DNA of 64,000 bases from Geosiphon pyriformis. Taxonomy: Eukaryota; Glomeromycota; Glomeromycetes; Archaeosporales; Geosiphonaceae. A program made the position numbers and the translations under genes. Location: positions 88,282-152,281 of the forward strand of contig JAAOMT010000514.1 of the NCBI GenBank assembly GCA_016748015.1. The letters run 5' to 3'. The notes beneath the pieces are model-generated. The model had not been told where the DNA came from. It searched no databases and worked only from the letters and a program-made list of their open reading frames with translations. The stretch's first letter is position 1. Every line of letters starts with the position of its first letter. This document shows positions 8,930 through 19,549 of the stretch, one piece after another.

Positions 8930-11900
8930 CTATGCAGTTATACAAACTGAAACTGAATTACTTATTCCAGAAAAAAACAAACAAGATTTGTAAAATACAA
9001 AATATACACCAAAAGCTTTAACTATGTTAAGCATCTTAACCACACTAGCAAAAAACCCTGAAGTCAAACCAAAGACCAATATAAGAGCTGAATTATCAAA
9101 AGAAATCAAGCCATTTTTTTCCATATATGCCTGATGTTGAGCATGAACCAACCAGACATTATCCCTAAAATCAAGACTAAGAGAACACACAAACTCAACA
9201 ATCTTATGACAAGCAACTTTGGGATCATGAAAAATAGAAATAGTCTTACAAAACCAATCATCAAAAACACAACCCTTAAAAAGAGCCATAGACAAAGAAG
9301 AATCAGAAACACAGGTCGACAACAACTGGAGCACACCCGAAGAAAAATAGGAGAGACCCAAAAGTGACTTCCAAGAATTCACATGGGATTTCAGTATTTG
9401 ATGCCAAGTAGGCTCATCAACTTTGCAAAAAAACACATGATCTGATACTTTTATCTCATTATAGTACAAACACAGCACATTGGGATAACATTTATTATAA
9501 AGGCACTTTCAAACAGCCACAGACAACTGACAATACAGAGCTTTCATAAAATAAGTGTGCATATTGGCCAAGGCTTTGCTGGTATAACCAGCAGCCATAT
9601 GCAAATCAGGATGCCACACCAGCAAAGACCAGTGCCAATTAATCTCAGAAAGCAAACCATAAGGCAAAAACTTTAAACCAGAACCAACTTTCCAATATGC
9701 ACAACAGACAGAATGATAAATATTATAAACAAAATGTCTATAATTGCCAGAAATAATACTGTCATCAGCCACCAAAAAATGTTCATTCAGATGAGGTGGA
9801 AAAAACCAACCAGAAATAGACATGTCACCAGTAAGTAAATCAGCACAGTCATTTCCCGGGACACCAGAGTGACTTTTTACCTTGTGCCAACTAATACTCA
9901 AATTTTTACCATGAATAATATTAACCATATGATAATGTTTGACCCAACACTAATTATGAAAATTGGAACATGCCAAAACCAATTCTGATTTGCAAGCATC
10001 TAAAGCAGATTGACTATCTGAAAACAAGTGAACAGAACTAGCCAATGTAATAACTTGTATCTCAGCCAAAGTAGATGACATTAAACCCAATACTCCAATG
10101 CCCAAACCCAAATCAATGTCTTCAAAATAAACAGTAGCACTGGCCCTACAGTCAACTGTGCCCAAACCTCTTAGAAACCCATCTGTATATACAGATAAAC
10201 TACCAGTACCAACCCAAGATAGATGATCACATACAGACATAAAACTACTAAAGCCAAGAATGTTCAGAGAACCAATACCACTTGACACTAAGAAAAGAGT
10301 TGAAAACAAATCTGCATTATTGAGAAATACAGTGGAGAGTTTGAATCACTCAGGAACAGGCCCATGGGGGTCTAGCCTCTTCCACTACTTAAATGTGTAC
10401 CAATCAAAGACAGTGCCATGACAATTATGAAGTTGGTCCACAAATGCAATACCATATCATCGAAGAAAAGGAAGAAACTTAAAAAACATTGACTTACCAA
10501 GGACAACAGACATGGGAATCCCACCACAACCATAAAAAGAATTGGCCAGAGAGCCACCAATAGACAGACTGCAATCACAAAGAACACAAACCATGCCCAC
10601 TAAGAAATTATTAGAAGTACCAATACAAATGCGAACTAGAGAACATAGAGAATAAACAAAATGCCAACAAAGTATTTGCAAATCATGAGACCTGTGAGAA
10701 AATAAATAATCCAGAATCCCATCAGAGTTTGCAAAGCTAATAAGAGAGATGCTCTTACTCTCAGATTGAATTTGCACAAAGAATTTTAAATCATAAAAAG
10801 AGAGATGATGAATTGTGTCACTTAAAAAGTCAAGAGACAGGCCAGACTTGATCTTTAGCTTCTTATGAATCAGAGCATCCCACTTGTTGCATACACTAAC
10901 CAGAACAAAACTAAACTGCATTCTATAACTTACTATAAGATGAAGTACTACTAACACCAAATATAAAAACTGCTTACCTGAGACCATCTTTCTTAGAACC
11001 AAGTTGATAAAAAAGCAAACATCTGAATTTGTCTTAGCCAAATTAGGCTTCAAAAGACCTTTAGTCAAAAGAAAAATACCCAAGTACTAATGAGATTTAT
11101 CTTTTTTAGTAATAGAGATAGGTGCACTACTGATAGAGAGAAAAGAAATGCTAACTCTATTATTAATAGAAATAGCCACTGTTTTGTCATTATTAATTAA
11201 AATGTCATTAATTTGAAAGAAATCACTTGCAATATTAAGAATATGCTGAGTAGCACTTTGATTGCTACCAATCCAAATTGTATCATTGACAAAGACACCA
11301 GCAACAAAAAAAGAAGAAAGCCCAGCCTGAGATTCAGCATGACCACTCTTGGAAACAAAATAAAAATTCAGTCTATACTCACATACACTCTCTTAATGCT
11401 TAACTTTACACAACAAAGGGTCATAAAATATGTGCCACAGAAGAGGGAAAAAAACTTCTCCCTAGTCTAAACTATCATATACATGATAATCACTTGTTAA
11501 ACCAAAATCTGTCATAACCCTGTTGGTACGATTTTTATGAATATTACCAAAGAATTAAACAAATTTGCTGTACATCTTAATCCTGACCAAACTTTTCTCA
11601 AAATGTTCCCAGCTGACCAAATCATATGCTTTTCACATGTTCTACAGAACTAGCTAAATCTTTCTGTTCTTCTCCAAAGTATCCTCAATAACCGAACTGA
11701 TTGCAAAAATGAGAGACTGAGTTGACATGCCCTTTAAAACTGAAAAATTGTTCCCACAAAGAACATCAAAAGTGTTACATGTCAAAGAAATCCTATTAGA
11801 GAGAATCTTGGAAAGAATCTTGTAAGCTGTCTTAATTAAAGCAATAGGATAGATATTCATTAGAACACCCTCCCAGTTGTAAGGCTTAGGAATCATCAAG

Positions 11901-13590
11901 ATCCAAGCCTCTTTCTAAGAACTAAACACAGATTCACAAACTAAACAAGAGTTCAAAAGCACCAAAAGCAGATTAAGAACTGATTTATCACAATGCTTCT
12001 ATAGTTCATTTGAAATACTCGAGAGGCCAGCAGCTTTGCTATTAGGCAAATTAGAAACCACTTCATATAATTCATCAAATCCAATTAAACACATCACACC
12101 AGAAAAAGCTTCATCGAAAACATACTCCAAAGATTAATATTAACAGCTCCAATTATTGGCAATATCATTGACTACTTGATGTTTTTTAGTTTAATCCTCT
12201 ATAATTGTATCTACTTTAGACTTAACCAACTCAGACTCTAAGACCAACTTTTTATCCACAACTAAATAATCCAACACCACTTTACAAAAGGGATGCTCTA
12301 GTATACTTTTAATGATATGATCTTTGTCTAATTCAAAATTCTTTATTCTTTTACAAATCGCCTGTTTGATACAAAACTCCTCAGCATGTTTCAATTCAAA
12401 TAATTTGGAAGAGTGATAAAATTTTTTTGCTTTAGTCAGCTCAGAACAAACAGCATCAAAACTAGAACCAGAAATAAAAAGAAATTTCACTCCCACCACA
12501 TTATCATTATCAAGTCTATCCCAAGTTTTTAATAATAAAGCAAAATTTTTACTAGAAACTAAACAAGAAGCCTTTGCTAACTTTGATACCAACAACTCAA
12601 GTTTATAAAACCTAGAAGATTTTTTGGTAAAAACTTCATTGAAACTCTTGAACTATTTTTTACTGAAAGTACCATTGGCTAAAAAAACCAATATCTTGCA
12701 AACAATGGCCCATATTGCATCCAGATCCGAAAATGTTACAGCCTTAGCAAACTCATTCAAGAACATAGTGGTATTAGCTGCCATGGCATTTTTAAACTCA
12801 CATCATTTTGCAACATTGGCATTTTTAACATCAAATTTCCAACTATTATAATAACTTGCTTTCAAAGTGAAAACAATTGCACATCTAACAAACTGCCAAA
12901 ACCCACAGAGACAGCAATAGTTTTGTGATCAGTATCAAAATAGTTCACAACATCAGTAATACTGTAGCTCACTATTAAGTTGACCAAGTTAGAAGAAATG
13001 AACAAGCAATCAATCACTCTGGTGACACTACGAGAATTGCACCATGTCAGCATTTTGGCTACTGAGCCCTCACCCAAAAAGTTAATCAAACCCAAATCAA
13101 AGTACTTATTGTAACTAGCACATCTATGAAAACTATTTTCATTGAATTCACTATCAAAGATAATAAAAGAAGATTTGTTCACAGCTTTAGTAATAAGAGA
13201 ATTGATCTTACCAGCTTGGGAGAAATAAACTGTGGAAGAGGCACCAGTGTAGAGCCCCAAAATTAAAACAGAAAGTTTATTTTTGAAAAGCAATTTAATA
13301 AAGAGGAGTCAACCAGGTATCTCAGAAACTTTATACACATATTTGGCTAAAAAATTTTCTATAATCACAGCAACACCTGAACCCAAATAACCAGAGTTTA
13401 TACCTAAAATAAACACATGAACACCACTAAATCTGTCAACAATCTATGGATAGACTTTTTCTCTCAGCTTTGTTTCCATAAAAATTGAAACCAGATTATT
13501 TATGTTCTTATATTAATGCATAATATCTTCTTGTTTAACTAGATTGTTCATACCCTAGACATTGCACATAACAATCTTCCAAACTAGACT
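8930..13590 (-). pseudogene. LINE ORF2: endonuclease, reverse transcriptase, RNase H
   Basis: The minus strand carries an APE-type endonuclease (METKL; DSEFN where GDFN is expected; DTDH) at about 13560-12870, then an RT. RT blocks: PIALIKTAYKILSKILSNRI (about 11800), AYDLVSWEHF (motif A, Asp kept), SLD-stop-GEVF (motif B), FVNDTIW (motif C, YADD-type box with the first Asp lost, about 11265) and YLGIFL. An RNase H follows with YTDG, LAEIQ, SDSQ and WHKVKSHSGVPGNDCAD; its acidic residues are all present (10230-9840). A CX2C-H-C-like region then leads to the terminus SVSVCITA at 8930. Stops at former Gln, Arg and Trp codons break it into about ten pieces; the stretch 8930-9478 is open. Confidence 0.9.
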
Positions 13591-13599
13591 ATTTATTGA

Positions 13600-14274
13600 G
13601 AAAAAAGATTGGAAAATGCATTACCAGCCAAAATTGAATCATCAAATCTTGCTATTAGACTCAAAACCAAAGCAGAAAGCCCTTTCAGTATGATTTCTAG
13701 TCTTTTTACTTTAGGAGATGCAAAAGAAACTAATTTCACAGCAGTCTCACCACCAGTGTTCCCACTCAACTCTTTCTTATCACTACATTACTCACTTGAT
13801 CCTATAATAGGGGGGTTACTGGCAGCTAACATTCAGGGCTAGGCTGGAAAACTGCTGGCATGAGTGAATCCAATCTCTTAGCCAACTCACTAATTTGTTT
13901 TGTGAGGCTGGTAAGACTATTTTCCAAAATAGCAAACCTTTTTTCAATATCAATTATAACAGACAGAGTAGACTTCATCTCCAAAAAGAAACCAGAATCG
14001 ACCAAACTACTATGCACAGAAAAAGGAGGAAACAAAAATCTACCTGCAATCTTTGCCTAAGACACTTTACCAAAAACGATAGAATGAGCAACAGGAACTG
14101 AACATTTAGAATAAATGTTAACCAGTCTGCTTTTATCCAAGTTTGAAAGTATTCTATGAGAAGATCTTCCAAAGAAAAAATTCTTACCCACAAAACAGCT
14201 CAATGATGTATAATCCACTTTCTTACACTTAGCACATTTAGAAAAACCCAAATAAGACCAGTGCAGATTCATGT
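13600..14274 (-). pseudogene. LINE ORF1, C-terminal part
   Basis: The minus strand encodes NLHWSYLGFSKCAKC, a zinc-knuckle-like CAKCKKVDYTSLSC (Tyr in place of the expected His), FGRSSHRILSNLDKSRL, then a heptad-like segment ILENSLTSLTKQISELAKRLDSL (13826-14035) suited to a coiled coil. ORF1 proteins of LINEs bind element RNA. The upstream part lies beyond element B at 24184-25346. Confidence 0.82.
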
Positions 14275-15263
14275 TGTTACCAGACAAAATTAGAGATATT
14301 ATTTAGCATAAAATTATTTTTATAATTCTTATCATTAATTAGCATATATTATTGTTTCAAATTATCACTTATTACATTAGCAAAATGTCCGAAATTATCA
14401 TTTAATTAATAACCCAATTTGTACATAACACAGATATAACCTAATTGCAATGATCAATCATGCAATATCCCGAAATATGTAACATTCAAAAGTTCACTGA
14501 AATTTGTAGAAATTTGCCGAAATAATTGATAGTTCACCAAAATATCTAATAGTTCACAGAAATAACTTGTAGTTTACCAAAATATATCTTTAGTTCAGCA
14601 AAATTGTAGAAAAGAACAAAGTTCAAGTTCATAGAATAGTGTTATGACAAGTTGTATAAAAAAAGAGCTTCTCTCTTCGAAAAAATGTATCTTACTTTAA
14701 ATTTATTACTTAGAACCATTTCTACACACACAAAAAAAAATAAAATATCAAATAATTTGAAAAACCAATTTCTTTAAAATATTGCACTTGGAAAATCTCC
14801 AAAAAAAAACCCAACTAACGTTTTGAAATTGATTAGCTACCAATTTCAGTAAACTGTTAGTGACTCCAGACCTGAATAGAAAACGTTTCTCTTAACAGAA
14901 TTCTATTTCTTTTACATTTCTTTTATTTTCTTTCTTTTATTTTCTTATTATAATCATTAGGGTAGTCTACAGATGAAATTTCTATAGAAGAGTTGACTTT
15001 CACAGCAAAGTAACTACACATTTTTAGTGAGCTTCTAAACAAGCAATTCCTAAAAAAGAGTTGACATTTACTACAACATAACTACACAAAGCAACTGGCA
15101 TGGAATTGGCCATTTCACTTATAAGCCCAGCAGTTCAAATTATAGGAAATAATTTAAAGATAAATTCAGTTACTGGAGGTTCAACTACTTCCTGGAAACG
15201 TGAATTCACAGCAAATCAACATCAACAACATTCAAGAAAAAAGACCAAAAACCTCCGGTAACA
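14275..15263 (+). repeat. 5' LTR of element B
   Basis: TGTTAC at 14275 and GTAACA ending at 15263. It includes a U3 array of GTTCACNAAAAT-like units (about 14488-14600), a TATA-like TATAAAAAAAG at 14655 and a polyA-rich region. It pairs with 23195-24183. Its first 100 bases match the solo LTR (48936-49916) better than A, D or F. Confidence 0.93.
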
Positions 15264-15282
15264 TTTGGTGCTCTTCCACGGA
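15264..15282 (+). other. Candidate primer-binding site of element B
   Basis: TTTGGTGCTCTTCCACGGA follows the 5' LTR immediately and recurs without change after the F LTR (62229) and, with a few transitions, in D. Conservation at this place supports a primer-binding role; the tRNA is not identified. Confidence 0.5.
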
Positions 15283-15308
15283 AATAACACAGCAACAACA
15301 AATTCAAA

Positions 15309-17220
15309 GTGGCAACCACACCAGACACAACAACTCTAGAGTATTACCAGTCAATTTATACACACTGCAAGCAAAGATTCAACATTCCAGACGGAATTGA
15401 AGTTGTCAAGAAATCAGTATACCAATACATTAAAAACTGCATCAACAATTATCTTTTTAGAAACTACAACATTTCAGAAGTTAGAAGCAACCTCTACAAT
15501 AATTTAGTGCACTATTCACAATTGGGAACAGAAGACCTGAACAGTAAAACACTTGCTAACTACTTCCAAAAACTTAATTTTAACATTATTGAGTATTGTT
15601 AAAAAAAATACCCAGTACAGTTTAAATATTCTTTTGACTTTGAATCAGAAACAAAAACAAGCAACAAAGGCAAACAAAAATTGAATACTCAAAAACCACC
15701 CCAAATACTCCAATACTACCAAAAACAACTGCCAAACACTTACAAACACCTGAACAAGGAACCAGTTCAAAACTCCCACTCACTATTACATCTTTTCTAA
15801 CTTCACTTGTACAAACAAAAACTCCTAATTTACCTTTAAATCGATTTTCAAGACTAGAAGATTATACATCACCCAGAAGTCCCACCAGACAACAAGAAAC
15901 CCTTCAGACTAGTACCAATCTTCTTGACTATTTAGCAGAAAACACAAGTGAACACTCTGAAACATTAACCAATGAAGAAAACGTTTCTGAATCCATTGAA
16001 GAAGAAATAGAATCTGAAGAAAAAAGTGAATTAACAGATAATGAGAAAGAAGATGAAATAACAGCTTATATTGCAAAAATTTCTGAATTTAATAGAGAAA
16101 ATATTGAGACCAGTCCCCAAGAATGGCTCGACCAAGTTACTAAAGCTGAAGATGCAAATGGATGGAATGCTGCCAGAATGTTAAAAACAATTTTCTACTT
16201 TCTCAAAGGAACAGCAGACAAATGGTTCGAAAACTTGATCACTTTTTTTAATAACTGGACAGCTTTCAAAACTGCCTTCTTAGAACAATTTACTGATAAC
16301 AACACCTTCATTACTCTTCAAAATTGTTTTCACAATATCAAACAAGAACCCTCCGAATCTGTCATGACTTATATTGGGAAATTCAACAAACTTCTCAGAC
16401 AAATTCGCCAACTTGAAACTAATAATTATTATTTCAATGCTCAAATCTTGGATCAATTTATTGCTGGTCTAAAGGATAAACTGATTAAAAAGATTCACTC
16501 ACATGCCCCAGAAGATTTAAACTCTGCCATACAACATGCAAAGAGATACGAAATGACCATAGAAGAGACCAATCACACAAAACTTGTAAACTTGGCCATT
16601 AAAGAAACCAGTTTAGCAGCTGAAAAGAAAATTGACCAACTTACAAATAAAGTTGAAAACTATTTCACCAACCAACAACAACAGCAACCCCAAAAATATC
16701 AACCACCCCAAAGACGAAATCAAAATACCTTCACATCACCTTCTAATAACCAGTCTCAGAATTGCCATTACTGTGGAATTCCTAGCCACTGAAAAAGAGA
16801 TTGCAGAAAGTTACAATGAGACCAACAAAATAGGAGTAATTAATATTACCCTCCACTACAGCAATCTTATTATTAACCACCACCACCAGCTTACTATCTA
16901 CCAAGACCCCAATACCAAAATAACTATTATCAGCCTGCCCCACAGCCAATCCAACAACAATACCAACAACCACTTACACAATATTATCAAGTACCTGCTC
17001 GAAGATTGATTACACAAAATCAATTCACACCATAAAACCAATACCAAGTAAACAACAATAGAATTAGTTTAAACAACCAATTGGTTACCTGAAATTTCAC
17101 TCAACCAAGACCCAACCACTATCACATTCAACCCAGTTATTTAACAATTCCAAAAGAACAGAATTTTCACCATACTGCACTCTCAGAATGTAGAGCTGCA
17201 GCATGACAACAAAACTTTTC
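15309..17220 (+). pseudogene. Gag of element B
   Basis: The start ATG at 15309 opens MATTPDTTTLEYYQ, matching F (62274). An N-terminal helical region is followed by an acidic linker, then the Retrotrans_gag core (16178-16600: FLKGTADKWFENL ... CFHNIKQEPSESVMTYIGKFNKLL). A Gln-rich stretch leads to a zinc knuckle C-x2-C-x4-H-x4-C at 16763-16804, in which Trp after the His has become TGA. A stop at about 15601 and a 4-base deletion near 15685 relative to F break the N-terminal part. The tail to 17220 is Asn/Gln/Tyr-rich and low in complexity. Confidence 0.88.
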
Positions 17221-17720
17221 CTATACTCTTACCACAATTTTACCAGCCAGAATTGCTGAAAATGCCAACTTTTCAGATATATTCCCTTTTGAGTTCGAAG
17301 CAAATGAGTCACCATTCCTGCTCAGCAATGCAGTCACCAATGAACAAAAAGCAATCACTGCTATGTACACTGAAGCAGAAGTCGAAAGAAAGGCAATTTG
17401 CTTGATCCTAAACAGTAGATCCACCAGAAGCATCATCACCTACCAGTTGATACAACAGTTAAAGAGAAATGTTAACTGACCAGTTCAGACAGTAATTGTT
17501 ACTGGTGATAACATAAAAAAGACTCTTGTAGGAGAAATTGACAATTTTCTGTTCACTCTTGATGGAATCACCATTTCAGTTAAAGTTCTTGTAATGAACA
17601 CGCCCCAGTATCAAGCCCTTGTCGGAAATAATTGGCTCCAAAAAGCCAATGCAAAATTAAACTGGGAAACCCAAGAATTACAACTCTTCTATCAAGAACA
17701 ACATGCCTGAATATCTGCTA
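17221..17720 (+). pseudogene. Aspartic protease of element B
   Basis: The active-site loop reads LILNSRSTRSIIT (Asn codon at 17411-17413) where C has LILDNGSTGSIIT. Asp to Asn and two Gly to Arg changes are all G-to-A transitions on the coding strand, so the enzyme must be dead. Downstream VTGDNIKKTLVGEI and YQALVGNNWLQKAN align with C and G. Confidence 0.82.
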
Positions 17721-18673
17721 CTTGTGGTACATTCAACAAACAATTGGAGAAAGCCCCTGTCTTTGAATTTGAAGAGAAGGAAGAAAAGCCTGTAGTCGAA
17801 ACATTTATGGCTCTTGAATTAACATCTAACTGGGCTGAAGAAACTGAGCAAACGTATTTTGCAACAAAATCATATCTAGAGGAACCAAAAACCCTTGAAT
17901 AGAACATCCCATATTCTAAACCAGAACCAAAGAAACAACACTCTTACATTCCACTCAAATGCAAGAACTGCCACAAAAAACTCTTCTCAATAGGAGCCTG
18001 CATTTCACCTGAAGAAGAATATGAAAATCATACTTGTTATTACTGCAAAGCTTGCCACAGAGAATGATAGGGCCATCTAATAAAAAGAAGTGGAAAATAG
18101 GACAACACTCTTTGTTTGACTTGTGGAGATACACTACCAGAAGAATACAATTGGATTAATATAGCAATAAGAGAAGGAGTCTGCAATCAAACCTGCCAAT
18201 ATGCTTTATCAATTTCAGAAAAAGTCAAAAGAAGAACACTCTTTGATGCAGCATACAACAGTGCTTTCAACAAACTCTATTACTACCCTCATGATGCTGA
18301 AATGATTTTCAACCTAGCAATGGCATTGGTTAATAGAGCTACTAAAGAAGATGTTTGTCAAATAAAAGAAGCTGAATATATCAAATATACCTTGGAATTA
18401 GCTGGATACGATTATGAAGATGAAGTAGAAGTGTACCATCAAATTGCAAGTCACACCTATCCGACTAAAGAAGCTCAAGCTCAACAGCTAGAGCAAATGA
18501 ACATTATATTGTGTAAAGAATGCATAATGCCTTGCGATAAACAATGGTGCTCTGAATACTATGCTCTTAGCATTCCTCTGCCCAGTGAAAATGATAAAAA
18601 CGAAATTGAATTTGGAGAACCTGAAGCAACAGAAGAAATTGAAACAACACTCATCTATCTCATTGAAAATTAG
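17721..18673 (+). pseudogene. Cysteine-rich module of element B pol (unknown function)
   Basis: Zinc-ligand-like pairs occur in the order CKNCHKKLFSIGAC, CYYCKACH, LCLTCGD, CNQTCQYA, a helical segment of about 100 residues, then LCKECIMPCDKQWC. A clean open frame covers 18116-18673 (185 codons). The module lies between protease and dUTPase as in C, D and G. I recognise no named fold. A TGA and TAG near 18066-18070 break the first part. Confidence 0.7.
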
Positions 18674-19130
18674 CCTGCCTTACAACTCAAATACTTCAAC
18701 AACAACAAACAAGGAATAAAACTTGAAAAAGCACATGAAATTGATGCTGAATATGACCTAAAATATCCAAACAAAAATACTCTTGTTCTCAAACCCAAAT
18801 TTCTCACAAAAATCAACCTCAAAATTGCTCTCGAAATCCCACCAGGAGCAATGGTTCAAATCACCTTCCGGTCTTCTCTGGCAAGCAAAGAAATTAATGT
18901 CAAAGGAGAAATAATTGATGCTGGATATACTGGTAATATAACAGTAATACTCCAAAACAAAACTGACAAGCCGTTTAAGATTGAACATGCCGAGAAAATT
19001 GCCCAAGCCATTTATTTACCCTTAATTAACATTTTGGGTTTACAATTAGTCAATCAAAAAGAACAATTGGAAAAAAGTGAAAGAGAAACTTAAGGTTTTG
19101 GTTCAACTGGACAATTCACAGTTTCAGTAA
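18674..19130 (+). pseudogene. dUTPase-like domain of element B pol
   Basis: All five motifs of trimeric dUTPases are visible. Motif 1 is AHEIDAEYDL (about 18733-18760). Motif 2 is FRSSLASK (18866-). Motif 3 is GEIIDAGYTGNI (18905-), with the catalytic-type Asp and the Tyr. Motif 4 is AEKIAQAIYLPL (about 18989). Motif 5 is GFGSTG (19094-19111), preceded by an in-frame TAA at 19091. Apart from that stop, the frame 18851-19093 is open. The C-terminal GFGSTG arm is the part that closes over the substrate in this family. The domain probably worked in an ancestor; this is the best preserved copy here. Confidence 0.88.
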
Positions 19131-19545
19131 ACATAGCTCTCAATAAACAGAATGAGTCTCACCAGATTTTATGCCTTCCCCAACCAATTACTATTTCACC
19201 TTTCAGAGAACACTCTGAAATCTATACCTACTCAAAGCCAACAACCACCCAACAAATTTTTGAGTCCAATAAACGAATCTGCTTGGAACATAATATCTCG
19301 ATTCCAAACATTTATATTCCAAAAGGAACAAAAAAAGTCCAAGTTACTTTTTATAATCCCAACAATTATCTTATAGTTTTATTAAATAACTTAGAAATTG
19401 GAATCATTCACAGTAACATCTTTCAACAAGAATTACCCCAAACAGTCCCCAATTTCTCTGAAATTATTGGACATTCACTACCAAAAATCAACCCAAATCC
19501 CAGCTCTGAAAACTACTATGTTGTTATAGAAAAACTATCTTGAAT
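19131..19545 (+). pseudogene. Pol linker between dUTPase and RT, element B
   Basis: Contains the segment IYIPKGTKKVQVTFYNPNN (19283-19543 open), equivalent to the linkers of C, D and G. It is beta-rich with no catalytic motif. It ends just before the GQLEPQQQNQLKELIAEF lead-in of RT. Confidence 0.6.
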
Positions 19546-19549
19546 TAAC

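Larger units (their letters stand above)
8800..14274 (-). mobile_element. Minus-strand LINE, 3' portion
   Basis: Contains, reading leftward, the end of ORF1, all of ORF2, the 3' UTR and a TAA-repeat tail (8800-8818 as ATTATTATT on the plus strand). Element B interrupts it at 14275; the 5' portion continues at 24184-25440. Without B and one copy of the 4-bp duplication the ORF1 frame reads VLRDVNLHW, matching VLKETSLHW of the plus-strand LINE. Confidence 0.9.
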
